NCBI GenBank assembly: GCA_037953745.1
Contig: JBAKBP010013131.1
Location: forward strand, 1-64,000
Origin: Lithodes maja
Taxonomy: Eukaryota > Arthropoda > Malacostraca > Decapoda > Lithodidae
Direction of reading: 5' to 3'
Length of the DNA: 64,000 nucleotides
The notes under the pieces: generated by a model
What the model was told of the DNA's origin: nothing
Seen by the model: only the letters and a program-made list of their open reading frames with translations
Database searches by the model: none
Translations under genes and position numbers: made by a program
Part shown: piece by piece, positions 1 to 10,180 of the stretch
Layout: each line of letters opens with the position of its first letter
How positions within the stretch are numbered: the first letter of the stretch is position 1

Positions 1-268
1 GTAAGGTTTCATATTTTTATTCATTGTTCTTATTATATATAAGATATAGACTGTACTGTAGAGCCAAAAATGTCGAAAATAAGGCCAACATTTTTGAAAA
101 TAGGCCATAATTGAGAGACGTCACCCAATCTAATTACAGTCGACCCTCGCAAATTCGGACTAAAAGAGACTGGGCCTTGTCCGAATTCAGGAAAAGTCCG
201 GATTCAGAAAATAGTGTACCTGGGTATTTTTGGGCATAGAACGCCAGTAAAATCCAGTCTCATCGGCG

Positions 269-463
269 TTATATACTTGAGAGAGGGTTAGGTTCTCTTC
301 CTCCACAAACATTCACGCCACTAGACCTCTCCTGAAGAAACCACTTCAGTACAGCTGCATCTAGCTGGGAATGATCAGCTGTGGTCATATTTTTCCTTGG
401 TCTTGCTTTGCCAGTTTTAGATTTATTGCCTTCGACACAAAATTTAGCAGCATAGTTCTTTAA
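269..463 (-). pseudogene. Tigger/CENP-B-like transposase fragment (DNA-binding region)
   Basis: The minus strand reads a block containing AAVLKWFLQERSSGVNVCG, which matches the second helix-turn-helix (HTH_Tnp_Tc5/CENP-B type) of Tigger and jerky transposases. The preceding part of the same domain continues across the inserted element at about 2466-2530, where the minus strand reads VGQIYVSDIRKTKDKL, typical of the first HTH. The TTAA at the breakpoint forms the Leu-Lys codons (TTA AAG), so the piggyBac landed inside the DNA-binding coding region. No DDE catalytic domain is present. An open frame that continues to 544 is a chimera with the piggyBac end and not a real N-terminus. Confidence 0.65.
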
Positions 464-2469
464 CCCTCCGACCCCGGCTAGGGAATATCGTGACTGTACT
501 TTGTGTCCGGGGGTTTTCAGGAATTTTGGTCCCTGTTGATTCACATGTTACTCCTGAAATACATTACACAAAGTTATAAAAAAAACAGAAAAATGTAGCA
601 CAAACCTTCATGTGTAGAATGCCGTTGAGTAGAGGTCTCTAGCCCAAGTGATTGCATAATGGTGAGCGCGGGAAGTGGAGTGATTTTTATGCGTGAAAAT
701 CATCCCGCGTTCGGATGCGTCGCCTTTGCCCAGGCCCCCGGCTCGGCTAACCTACTGTTTTCTTAGCCACTCGTCGCGCAAAACCTTTTACCTCCCGGAG
801 GCGATTTTATGTATTGATAGTGATGTTATTATAGTTATTTGGAGTCCAATTATATAAAATATGTTTATTAGGCTATGATTGTAACAAATATTTCACATTT
901 TCACTCGATACCGTAGTTTTTATGAGTAATTGAGGTAGGTTATTGTTATATTAGGCACTGATTATTCGTTATCACAGGTGTTTATTATACTTTGGCCATC
1001 TAATATTATGTCATGTGTCACTTTCACTTAGTTATATGCTATGTAAACGTTTTATATACAATTTATTGTGTCTTTTTTCACTTATTTATATATGTTTTCA
1101 TAATACATGATTTTTTTATCACAATACACCTGTACATTGTTTTATTTCCACTTGTTGCCTATATACATACATATTGTCAGTCTTTGGTACTTTCACTATG
1201 ATTATTAGTTAGTACTCCTGCTTGCTGTGGTATTCAGCAAAGCACGGTATAGTACATAGTGACACCTGGCACTCCACACACTGCATGGTGGTCTTTTTGT
1301 GCTTCCTCGGCCTCACCTGGCTGTTCCAGCAGACATGGCACCGCCTTCTGCTAATGGTGACTCCATCTCGTTCCAGAGGCAGGTAACAGAGCTTGTGCAC
1401 ATTTAGATACTGTGCACACTGCAGGCGGTCCTGAACGGGGCGCCCAGGTTGTGCCACTGCCCTCTGTGGAGCTAGAGCGGGGGCAGCACGCCCACGAACT
1501 TTGGCGGCGCGCACCCTAGGGCGGCCAGGAGCGCGACGGCGCCCAGGCCCAGCCCGGCGGCCAGCCCGGCGGCCAGGGCGGCCAGGAGCACGACGGCCCT
1601 GGGCAAAGCGTCTGGGTTGAGGGTCGTCGATGTCCATAAAGTCGTCGTCATCGTCGTTGTCGTCAGAGCCGTCATCTTGCCCTGACGGTGGACCCAGGTA
1701 ATCATGGCCAGAGTCATCTGTGAGGTGCCCTTCTTCTTCAGAGCCCCCCTCATAATCTCGCGGGGAACGAATGATGCGTGGGCGGCGTGTAGGTCGGCGA
1801 GGTGGGGAAGGAGTGGGTAAATAGGCCGAAAGTGGGGGTCCTCAACCCTAGGGAGTGCTGGTGGTGGTGGGGAAGAATGGCGGGAGCCTGGGGCAACTTG
1901 GGTGGCGTGGGTAGATAAGGAAGACAATGGCGGGTCAACCTCAGCCTCCCGCTCAGCCTCACTATCATCACTTTCATGGTCATGGTCAAATCCACTAAAA
2001 AAGGCGTATCTTTCATGGATTTCGTCTAGATCGTCAAAATCTTCACTATAGTGAGACTGATAAGACTCGGAGCTATCACTACCCAACTCATCAACACTAT
2101 TTTGGCCTTCACCACGTTCATAACTCCTCAAAGCTATCTCAATACCTCCGGGAGTCAACGCATCTTGTACGTGCCTTTGCGTTAGGGCGCGACGAACATG
2201 GGCAGGCGTCGAAGGGAGCGTAGAATCGGACACAAGGGAATAACTTTTTGGGCTAGTATCCATGTTGGCGGCAGGGTAGAGACTGTTTTGGTGGCGTACA
2301 TGCTGTCTGGTGGCGTCGCCTAGCGACGCCTGGTGACCACGGAGCGAAATTTTTACGCGCGCCATTCGAAAAGCACTCACGCAAGCAATGGTACAGTGGT
2401 GTACCACCCGGGTTCCTCGGGCCAAAAAAAAATGGTACACACGTGTACCACCCGGGGTCGAAGGGTTAA
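460..2469 (-). mobile_element. Internally deleted piggyBac copy (copy 1)
   Basis: TTAA at 460-463 is followed by CCCTCCGACCCCGG. The other end reads CCGGGGTCGAAGGG followed by TTAA at 2466-2469. TIRs and target duplications are the same as in the full-length element at 27391-31605, and sequence identity over the shared parts is high. Copy 1 is 2.0 kb against 4.2 kb. It lacks the whole catalytic domain and parts of the N-terminal region, so it can only move if transposase is supplied by another copy. It lies inside a Tigger-like element. Confidence 0.92.
1209..2263 (-). pseudogene. Deleted piggyBac transposase gene (catalytic domain lost)
   Basis: The N-terminus (MDTSPKS..., start at 2263) and the C-terminal Cys-rich segment (CHVCWNSQ... 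to KQEY, stop at 1209-1211) match the intact protein at 28466-31417. Comparison shows at least three internal deletions. One joins ESDDS directly to EAEREAEV, a second joins PRVEDPHF to a region near PLLPHLADLHAA and shifts the frame, and a third removes the complete DDD domain at a junction near 1466-1475. The retained basic Gly-Arg-Pro segment reads in frame into the C-terminal zinc-binding segment at 1209-1637. No transposition activity is expected. A truncated DNA-binding product is conceivable but unsupported. Confidence 0.85.
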
Positions 2470-2649
2470 CTTGTCCTTGGTCTTACGTATATCGGAGACG
2501 TATATTTGACCTACCGGACAAAATTTTAAGTATTCGGACAAGTATGCGTTACGGTACGCACTACCGGACGATCGGACCGGACTCCGGATTGTGTCCGGAT
2601 TGTTGAAAGTCCGGATTGGTGAAGTCCGGATTTGCGAGGGTCGACTGTA

Positions 2650-2742
2650 TTCCCATTTAAAGTTAGTTCCACAATACACGAATTCACAATACGCGATGCC
2701 TCCTGTCACCCCTATTCTCGCGAATTGGGGGGCCTGACTGTA
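2650..2742. repeat. End of a second pogo-like element
   Basis: The segment ends with GGGGGGCCTGACTG followed by TA (2741-2742). Reversed, this is a CAGTCAGGCCCCCC-type terminus of the pogo/Tigger kind. No partner end was found nearby, so it is treated as a solo or truncated end. Confidence 0.35.
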
Positions 2743-2749
2743 TTATATA

Positions 2750-3195
2750 TATATTCCCCGAAATCCGGGTGTTTTGGCCGAAAAACGTCTAGCCTAGGCT
2801 ACCGTATCTTTGTTATTCTGACTGCTTCCGCGCATCCCCAAGCGTAGCTGTGTTTCTTACCTGTAGAATGGTGTTAAGTAGAGCTCTCTAAGTCAACTGG
2901 TTCAGTTGTGATGATGATTTCATTGGAGATAACTTTATGGCAAAACAGCCACTTTACACTACTTTTCGATACTTAACAACAACATACATGCACACACGAA
3001 CAAGCGACGCTCTCCTTCTTGTGGCCGGAGATGCGGGGCGTCGGTCCAGCCGGCTGTTGTTTACATGCGTCGGACCGACGCCTCACACACCAAGCTCACA
3101 GGCTTTCAACCACTGGGCGTTAAAGAGCCCTTCCGGGCAGCTCTGGTATACTTTTTTATGGGCGTTCAAGAGCCCTTCCGGGAACGAAGGGTTAA
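2750..3195 (+). mobile_element. Diverged TTAA MITE of the 10749/11461 family, left end lost
   Basis: The stretch GGCCGAAAAACGTCTAGC, the run AGTCAACTGGTTCAGTTGTG and the right part CTCCTTCTTG...GGCCGGAG follow the order of the two copies at 10749-11237 and 11461-11949. The right end is GAAGGG plus TTAA at 3192-3195. The left terminus is missing or overwritten by the pogo-like end. Block 2863-2902 also resembles the piggyBac left end at about 614-653. Confidence 0.6.
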
Positions 3196-3221
3196 TTCCC
3201 CCCCCACCCCCCCCCCCCCCG

Positions 3222-3289
3222 ACTCTTAAGAGTCTTCCCGCAGTCCGCCGGGGGAACTCTTAAGAGTCTTCCTGCAGTTCCCGGGTTAA
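3222..3289 (+). repeat. Solo right end of the 0.6-kb TTAA MITE family
   Basis: It contains the paired ACTCTTAAGAGT palindromes separated by CCGCAGTCCGCCGGGGGA and ends CCCGGG-TTAA (3286-3289). This matches the right ends of the copies at 9249-9886, 16723-17355 and 36625-37231. A poly-C tract (3197-3220) replaces the rest of the element. Confidence 0.7.
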
Positions 3290-3290
3290 G

Positions 3291-4234
3291 GTGGTAGATG
3301 ATTGGATGCAAATTCTAGAGGATGGTGATGTAATAGACGTGGTATATTGCGATTTTATGAAGGCCTTCGATAAGGCCAGTTCGATGTTCCAGTGGACCAA
3401 GGAAAACAACATGCAATTCAATGAGGAAAAATTTCAATTAATACGGTACAGAGATAATAATGGTGTTAAAGAAATTACAAATTACTTAACAGAATCTAAC
3501 CACATAATAGAACAGAAAGACAGTGTGAAAGACCTTGGGGTATTAATGTCTGAAAATATGGGTTTCAAAGTACATAACCAGGTCAAAGTGGCGGCTGCGA
3601 AACGTCTAACGGGTTGGATTATGCGTACTTTTAAAACACGCGGTGAATTGCCTATGATAACGCTCTTCAAATCTCTAGTGCTACCGCGGCTTGAATACTG
3701 TAGCGTATTAACATCCCCATACAAAGCAGGTGAAATAAATGACGTAGAGAGTGTACAAAGAAATTTCACTTCGCATATAAGTTCGATAAAACATCTACAC
3801 TATAGGGAGCGTTTAAGAGCACTGAATCTATACTCACTGGAACGTAGAAGAGAACGTTACCTAATAATATACACGTGGAAAATCGCAGAGGGTTTAATAC
3901 CAAACCTACATACAGTACTCCGATAGTCATGAAATTCAGTGATAGGAGAGGCTGGGAATGCAAAATCCCCCGGATGAATAACAGGGGTGCTATGGGCTCT
4001 CTGCGAGAGGGCTGGTTATCACACAGAGGCCCACGTCTCTTCAACAAACTCCCACGGCGAGTAAGAGACATGAGGGACATCTCGTTAGACAACTTCAAGA
4101 GAGCCCTAGATGTCGAACTGCAAAAAGGGCCAGACGAGCCCATCCTCGCAAGGGAGCGAGTTGTCGCTTCAAACAGTCTACTGCACCAAATCACCACCCA
4201 TAACGAGGGGCGTCGCGCTCCTTGGTGCCGCTAG
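3291..4234 (+). pseudogene. LINE reverse transcriptase relic (core deleted)
   Basis: The frame begins with an RT motif (DVVYCDFMKAFDKA, RT block with catalytic Asp) and then jumps directly to QWTKENNMQFN, so the YxDD/FADD catalytic block is missing. It continues through thumb and C-terminal motifs (KDLGVLMS, KSLVLPRLEYCS, ERRRERYLIIYTWKI). A frameshift near 3895-3900 moves the terminal segment (RLFNKLPRRVRDM...) to another frame, ending at 4234. The motif order equals that of the relic at 33030-34583, so both are one clade of APE-type LINE (CR1/L2/Jockey-like group). It abuts the TTAA of the MITE fragment at 3289. It cannot be functional. Confidence 0.75.
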
Positions 4235-4340
4235 AAGAGCAGCGAACACATCCAAAGGTAAGGTAAGGTGTGACAGTTACAAGCCCCATCGATGTTTGTG
4301 TAGCCTATAGGTATGTTATATAATAGTCTTCAGTCCTATA

Positions 4341-4541
4341 TATCAGTATGTAGTTGATTCCGAATCAATAAGGGAGTTTGAAAGTAATCTTGATAAAGCA
4401 TGGGGAAGACAAGATTTGAAGTTTGATTATAAAACAAAAATACAGAATAGTAAAATTTTTGCGTCTGCTACCGCCGCCGCCAACACCGTGAACGACCGCA
4501 GCAGTGCAAGTACTGGTACTGAGCTGGATACACAGGCATAG
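4341..4541 (+). pseudogene. Probable LINE C-terminal fragment
   Basis: The plus frame reads VVDSESIREFESNLDKAWG...FDYK and ends ...TELDTQA-stop at about 4541. Short tails of the form SIxxFKxxLDKxW are typical at the end of non-LTR retrotransposon proteins. Nothing upstream of 4341 extends this frame as an RT. The assignment rests on one motif only. Confidence 0.4.
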
Positions 4542-4867
4542 TTTGCCTTTTTCCAGAGGATCTACTGTAAGAAACTGTAAGAAATATATGTCCTTCCCTT
4601 CGCAAATGTATTATAAGGGAGATATAGGGTAAAACACAGTCTTGTCTGCATAATGACATGTCCTGTTTTACGGGATTTCTGCTTTATAGATTTTTTTTTT
4701 TCCCCTCCTACCTTACTCGGGGGACCTTACAGTTGCGCGATCCAGTGCTGCTTTGGTAATTGCGTACATTTTATTTTTCCTCCCCTATAAAATTTTCAGA
4801 GTCCCCACTGCACAAAGCCACTGTCACTTTGTTTATGAACGTCAAGGTTAGTTTCTATCCACGTATT

Positions 4868-4906
4868 ACTTCTAGGTTAGGTTAGGTTAGGTTTCTTAGT
4901 TAGGTT
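4868..4906 (+). repeat. Interstitial TTAGG-type array
   Basis: Four consecutive TAGGT units followed by degenerate units match the arthropod telomere repeat TTAGG. Similar short runs recur at about 10070, 12835, 23458, 24852, 25785, 26280, 31866 and 40438, mostly inside one dispersed module, so here it behaves as part of mobile sequence and not as a chromosome end. Confidence 0.6.
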
Positions 4907-5019
4907 CATGACAAGATATCAGCTGGTAGGTATGGGATAAACTAGGGACACATACTAGCTGGTAGGTAAGGGTTATTCTTGTATCCAACATTCTAGGTTA
5001 GGTTACTGTGTTTTTTTAC

Positions 5020-5260
5020 TTCAAAAACTCGCTAAACCCGAGCCAAGTTTTAAAATTTTGGGGTTTAATGGGTTTAAAAAAACATGAAAACTCGAGCCAA
5101 CTCTCAAAATTCAATTACTGTACTGTTTTTTTTTACATTGAAATATGCCAAAAGCCGAGCCAACTTTTTGTTCCCAATTTTGGGGTTTTTGTACTCTGAA
5201 AAATACCCAAATCCGAGCCAACTTTGCCAAAACTTGGCTCGGATTTTCACATTTTAACGT
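5020..5260 (+). repeat. Degenerate repeats with GAGCCAACTTTTGCC hairpins
   Basis: Words CCGAGCCAACTTTG and its partner CAAAACTTGGCTCGG recur and can pair as hairpins. A better preserved tandem version lies at 10181-10530, and single hairpins lie at 25065-25152 and 32083-32175. No coding potential is visible. Confidence 0.55.
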
Positions 5261-5339
5261 TTTCTTACTTTTCTATATTTTATTTTCAGAGTTCTTCCCA
5301 TATTACCCCTATTTTTCCCCTTTTACCCCACAATTTCCC

Positions 5340-6180
5340 TGATCTTCATAGCCCTCCCCACTAGTGGGGGCCGTGTTTTTAGATGGGTTGAATAATGGGT
5401 AAATACTCATTTGCGACAGTCCTTGGTATAAAACAACACTGTACCGGTATATCAAAGAAAAAAATGCATAAAAAAAACAAAAAACACATGCTAAAACTCG
5501 TGACTGCCACACCGTATCAATTTACCCAAAATGGACAAGATTGTTGAGTGCGGGCGTATCGCCACCCTTGTGTACACTACGTGGACCGGCGTTGGGACGC
5601 TTGCCATCAAGTTCCTGTCTATTTTGACTGCCTTTGGATACAATATTATGTTGAGGGGGGCTTTACCCCCCCCATGACATATTGTCATCATCATACTGTA
5701 TATTGCCAGCAGGGGGCAATAACCAAAAAAATTGCCATGAAAATAGACGCGAACTTAACCACGGCGATCGACAAATGTAAACATGACGGCGGCGGCGGCG
5801 GGTGAGGCGTCGGACGTTTGCAATCATGTTCCCGTCTATTTTGAATGCCATTGGATACAATAATATGTTGACGGGGGGCTTTGCCCCCCTCACCCCCCCC
5901 ATGACATATTGTCATCATCATATATATTGCCAGCAGGGAATTACATTTGCACCGCTACTGACCGATATACGAATGAAGTATGGTATAGGCCTATGAGGGT
6001 ATAACGAATGTATAGAACCTAGCCTAGCCTATATAAATTGATGAGCGTTCTGTGAAACCGGATCTAGAATAATATTATACCTGTATTTTTGTATCCAAAG
6101 GCAGTCAAAATAGACGGGAACATGATGGTGAGCGTCCGGTAGTGTAAACAAGACGGGCGGTACACCCGGTAACTACCGTA
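5340..6180. repeat. Mosaic of dispersed non-coding repeats
   Basis: 5340-5480 resembles one arm of the long-inverted-repeat element at 24275-25388. The block CCCGTCTATTTTGA...TTGGATACAA occurs at about 5610-5645 and 5835-5862 and inverted at about 6090-6125. A G/C-rich hairpin followed by GACATATTGTCATCATCAT and TTGCCAGCAGGG occurs at 5655-5715 and 5870-5937, with relatives at 40020-40090, 42420-42475 and 42825-42885. No gene is seen. Confidence 0.5.
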
Positions 6181-6264
6181 CATTCTTGCCTTAAAATTTC
6201 CCGCCAAACCTGTAATGGTGTCTTATCACTTATCAGATTGAAACCATTACGCCATCAGACAAAA

Positions 6265-6628
6265 TATTAGATGTCCAAGTCAGCCAATGGCATGGTCCGA
6301 ATCAGCCTTGTTGTGGGCCGAATCGACCTAGGTCCGAATCAGCCATGGTCCGAATAAGCCGGCATTCCCGGTATTTATTGGCATAGGCTAGGCCTAAGGG
6401 AAAAATGTTATTTTAATACCACAAATTTTCCGAGTGTTTTTTATAAACAAAATTGTTCATTTGCATCAATATATACAGTAGGGTTTGTAATTAATTAAAA
6501 ATCTCGGTAGCCGGCTGATTCGGCCCAGGCTGATTCGGACCACATTAATTCGTCCCAGGCTTACTCGGCCCAGGCTCATTCGGACCACAATATATTCGTC
6601 CTAGGCTTACTCGGCCCATTCGGACCAT
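6265..6628. repeat. Inverted arrays of a GGTCCGAATCAGCC-type word
   Basis: About five variants of (T)GGTCCGAATCAGCC lie at 6294-6362. At least seven of the reverse complement (GGCTGATTCGGACC variants) lie at 6512-6628. The spacer at 6363-6510 is a copy of a dispersed repeat that elsewhere holds piggyBac-type insertions. The layout resembles the subterminal repeats of a DNA transposon, but no protein is linked to it. Confidence 0.6.
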
Positions 6629-6916
6629 GATCATTATCATATGAAATTATTATGATTATTTTGATTTAATGTAATTTTATTAATCTTGTTATTAGGTTTG
6701 GTACATAGTAGGCTATAATTCTGTTTATATAATATATTTATTTATCGAAGGAGTAGATATAAATAAACATTATTTTTGTGTATGAATTTGATTAATAATT
6801 GCTTATAGCCTAAATACATATAGTTGTCAACCTAACTGGAATGCTTATATACACATACTGTACACTATGATTGTGATTAATGCTTAAAGTTGCCCTTTTT
6901 CGTAGTCTACTACAAA

Positions 6917-7242
6917 TTAAGTCACTGCATAATCCACTGGAAGCATATCTAGTATCGCCCTAAAAACAGGTTTGTAATCTTTACTTCCTTTCCCGGACAT
7001 CACACAAAAACACAATGGGAGTTGTTTCATGTCATCCCCTGATTTGATAAAAGAGTGTATAGCCTAGACAAGAGTTGGTAAATGGGAGACTTGATTACTT
7101 TAAAAGTCCCGTCAATAAACCAAGTCTTGGCTTTTCCTAATAATAACAACTGCTGTCCCGTGGCAAAGATGAAATGCCGTCTTGCACCACATAAAAACTT
7201 CTTAAATAATAAGTTGTACGGACAGTGACACTTTGTCATCAA
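6917..7242 (-). pseudogene. MULE-type transposase fragment
   Basis: The minus strand reads [20 protein letters not shown], the WxxDGTFK catalytic-Asp motif of Mutator-like (MULE) transposases. In another frame just downstream it reads KQLPLCFCVMSGKGSKDYKP, the following conserved MULE block, and stops at 6917. A small indel near 7020-7030 separates the two. Only the first part of the DDE fold remains, and the later Asp and Glu blocks are absent. This is a relic. A 130-bp repeat at 7424-7556 (shared with 15520-15660) flanks it and may or may not belong to the same element. Confidence 0.65.
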
Positions 7243-7423
7243 CCCTTTATATAGAAAACAAGATTGTTGTTGTTATTGTTTTTGGCGCACTCTCTCATCC
7301 AAGGAGTTCGTTCTATGAACGATGGCTTGATGGATTGATATTTGAACCAGTCTGGTTCGTCAGTGTCAGAAATTCCTGTCCTCAACTGTACACCACATAG
7401 TCTGAATCGAAAATAAATCGTCA

Positions 7424-7556
7424 ATTCACAACTTGCGAGTTTTATTATGTAAGGAAGTTGGAGCTGTAGACATCGATATTTAGCAGAATAACTCGCTATA
7501 ATACGGTTTTAGTACAGTACAGTAATTAATACATAAAAAAACAAATTCAACATACT
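7424..7556 (+). repeat. Terminal part of a MITE also found at 15520-15745
   Basis: It starts with the word ACTTGCGAGTTT and continues GTAAGGAAGTTGGAGCTG, matching 15525-15660. It is cut at its right by the 3' tail of an RTE-type LINE. Confidence 0.5.
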
Positions 7557-7560
7557 ATCT

Positions 7561-8793
7561 ATCTATTGCCTGACGCTGTGATCCCCGAAGGGGTGGCCAC
7601 GAATGAACCGCCCCCATGCACCTCTGTCCCCAGTCAGTCGACGCCCCTCCCCCCAACCAGCACCGCCTTCGTTCATGTAGTTCCTCACTCCATCCTTCCA
7701 CCTCATATTTGGTCTACCTCTCCCCCTCTGTCCCTCCACCTCGCTCTCGTACACCCTCTTAGTCATTCTCTCGCTTTCCATACGTTCCATATGGCCGAAC
7801 CATCTCAAGTTGTTCCTTTTCACACTTTCCAGCACATCTACCTCCACACCACACCTCCTTCTTACTTCCTCATTAGTCTGTCTATCCCTCCATGTAACTC
7901 CGCACGCACTCCTTAAGTAATTCATTTCCACTGCTCTCACTCTTGGTCTGAGTCTCTCAACCAACGCCCATGCTTCGCTTCCGTAAGTCAGTGTCGGGAT
8001 TACCACACTGTCATGCAAGGACTTCTTCACTTCCATACTGACCACCCTATTTCTTGTTACTGCTTTTAGCGTTCCTACAACCTCTTCCCCTGTTGTACCT
8101 CTCCCGCACCTCTTCATCCATAGTCCCATCTTTACTCAACACACTGCCCAGATACTTAAAAAAGTTGACGATCTCCATAGCCTGACCGTTCAGCTTCACC
8201 TCACACTCTGTGACTTCACCCCTTTCGAAGACCATAACCTTGCTCTTCTCCGTATTTACCTTCAAATTCCGTTTTTCGCACACTGTTCCAAACTCATTTA
8301 CCAGACCCTGCAACTCCCATTCATTATCACTCATCAGAACTGTATCATCCGCAAACAGCAGTATCGGTAGCTTCCACTCAATTCCCTCCCTTTTCAGCGA
8401 TACACCAACATCCACTGCTCTTGATAGTATTTCTTTCATGACTCCATCCATATATACAGTAAACGGCCACGGGGACATCACACACCCCTGTTTCAAACCA
8501 ACATTCAGGTCAAAGAACTCGCTCTGCTCACTCTCCACACGTACTGCCGCCTTTGAACCCTCATACATGCTCTTCACTGCTTTCAGCAACTTGCCATCTA
8601 CTCCGTATATTCTAAGTACTTTCCACAAACCTTCTCTATCCACTCTGTCATAGGCCTTCTCCAAGTCCATAAAGGCAACATACACCTTTTGTTTCTTCTC
8701 CACAACACAATTCAGGGTAAAAATCTGATCTACACATCCTCTTCCCTTCCTAAAACCTCCCTGCTCGTCGCCTATCCATTTCTCCGTTCTCAC
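7561..8793 (-). pseudogene. RTE-type LINE, RT and C-terminal region, frameshifted
   Basis: The minus strand reads the RT motifs GGFRKGRGCVDQI, FMDLEKAYDRVDR, LKQGCVMSPWPF and LLFADDTVLMS (FADD catalytic pair) from 8793 to about 8090. A different frame (8129-7563) then gives the RTE-typical C-terminal region with GSEAWALVERL, NLRWFGHMERM and GRGRPNMRWKD, ending GHPFGDHSVRQ. A small indel near 8085-8130 breaks the frame. The endonuclease half is missing, so the copy is 5'-truncated at about 8795. The 3' end adjoins a short (ATAG)n tail at 7553-7565. A second, shorter copy lies at 26421-27146. It is not functional as it stands. Confidence 0.85.
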
Positions 8794-8799
8794 TCTCTA

Positions 8800-9245
8800 T
8801 TGGTTTTTCGGTATATATTAAGCAGGACACCCACCAATTTTCATGACAATTTTGAAATGCATGTTGGAATCCCTATAAGTACTTCATTTTTATGTAAGTT
8901 TGATAATTTGGAAAAATCGATTAAGGGAGAAAATTAACATTGAAAATGATGTGTAAAAAGTCTCCCATAAACGGCGGCCCGCTATGTTATTGTAGTTTGC
9001 GGCCTAATTTCGTCTGTTAATTCACTTTCTCCTTAATTGGACCCCCTATGAAGTACAACAGATTATGATGACATAAGTGACGGGTGTTTAGAGGGGGCAG
9101 AACTCCCCCTTCAACATATTATGTGTCTCACAGTACCTTCTATTATATAAACAACCCAAGAATTTTCACAGATATTTTAAATTTCATTTAGGATGTAATA
9201 TAACCTATACTCCATGTTAAAATAAGTGTCAACCCTCGAAAAATT
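8800..9245. other. Intergenic, nothing recognised
   Basis: AT-rich sequence without supported coding potential. A short G/C hairpin (GGGGGCAGAACTCCCCC) sits at about 9095-9112 and resembles the hairpins of the 5655 repeat family. Confidence 0.4.
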
Positions 9246-9248
9246 CTA

Positions 9249-9886
9249 TTAACCTAACAAGTGCGCATGGGGGTAATTGAAAACGTCCCCCTGTGCTGAC
9301 GTATTTGAGGTGTTTCCGTCACTAAAATATTCATTGTACCATTAATAGCATTAATAATTATCCATATGCGCCTATTATGGGTTGATTATAAAGGTATTAA
9401 CCTGAAACAACAATAAAACGAGTGAAAACAGCGTTTGGATGGTCAAAATCGGAGATATAGCCCGCGAGTTGTATAATGTATGGGTGAGGCAAACTGCTTT
9501 CCCGCCAATTTCCCCCAAGGCCACTGAGACACAGTCGATCGATACTCTCTCTCTCTCTCTTGCACTCGCTTGCCATCAGTGATGACAACACCCTGCTTGC
9601 AACTCGCTAATGTTAGCACGAAAATATACCTCAGAATAAGGGAATAATAGGGAAAATAGGTGATAACTGAAGGAGAGGAGGAAAGTGGGGAAGGAGGGGA
9701 GGTAGAGGACTGAGATTTTGCATGGCCCAGGGGCCAAAAAAAAATAAAAAAATAAAAAAATAAAAATAAAAAAAATATTTTTTTTTTCGATGTCAAAAGT
9801 TGATTTTTTATTTTACTTACTCTCAAGAGTCTTCCCGCAGTCCGCCGGGGGAACTCTTAAGAGTCTCCCCGCAGCTCCCAGGTTAA
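9249..9886 (+). mobile_element. 0.6-kb TTAA MITE, copy A
   Basis: TTAA occurs at both ends (9249-9252, 9883-9886). Its left end is a slightly degraded form of CCTCTGAAGTGCGC, and its right end carries twin ACTCTTAAGAGT palindromes and CCCAGG. The interior has a (CT)n tract, an A/T-rich tract near 9738-9787 and no credible gene. Copies lie at 16090-16726, 16723-17355 and 36625-37231, with a right-end fragment at 3222-3289. TTAA duplication and CC ends place it with piggyBac-type MITEs. Confidence 0.88.
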
Positions 9887-10032
9887 GATACAGAACCTGT
9901 AACCTGTAACAATATTTGTCCAGGGTTCCCCTCCCCATAGACGGCACACAACACGACTCGGCGGACCTCTTTCTCCCTGCCTTTCAGTCTAATTAACTCT
10001 AGGAATTTACCTAATTTTCTATCCAATGTGCT

Positions 10033-10110
10033 ATCCAACCAGCGGGGGAACCCCCACCCATAATACTAGGTTAGGTAAGGTTGGTAGGTTAGGCTAAAAT
10101 CTTTAATGTT
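10033..10110 (+). repeat. Dispersed G/C-hairpin plus TTAGG module
   Basis: The module reads AACCAGCGGGGG, a short G/C palindrome, CCCACCCATAATACTAGG, then TTAGG-like repeats ending GGTTAGGCTAA. Similar modules lie near 12788, 23414, 24808, 24924, 25754, 26228 and 31822, at 40687 on the plus strand, and inverted near 32240-32330, 32400-32470 and 32860-32930. Confidence 0.65.
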
Positions 10111-10180
10111 GCTTAATTGTTGGATAATGGATAATGAGCTTACTGGGTAAGTTAATTTTCTATCCCATGTATCATCCAAC

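Larger units (their letters stand above)
137..2647 (-). mobile_element. Tigger/pogo-like DNA transposon, split by a piggyBac insertion
   Basis: The ends are inverted repeats beginning CAGTCGACCCTCGCAAAT; the left copy is at 137-160 and its reverse complement ends at 2647. They differ by about one base in 24. Each end abuts a TA dinucleotide (135-136, 2648-2649), the target duplication expected of the Tc1/mariner-pogo superfamily. The minus strand encodes a Tigger/CENP-B-like N-terminal fragment on both sides of an inserted TTAA element at 460-2469. Without that insert this element is only about 0.5 kb, so it was already an internally deleted copy. Subterminal repeats of a TCCGGA-type word fill 2500-2640. 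Confidence 0.75.

Noticed and set aside
4868..4906. A chromosome end
   Set aside because: The TTAGG run is short, degenerate and flanked by ordinary repeats, and similar runs are scattered through the window.
7239..7424. N-terminal part of the MULE protein
   Set aside because: The frame contains a run of Asn codons from a trinucleotide repeat and no MULE motif; only 6917-7242 is supported.
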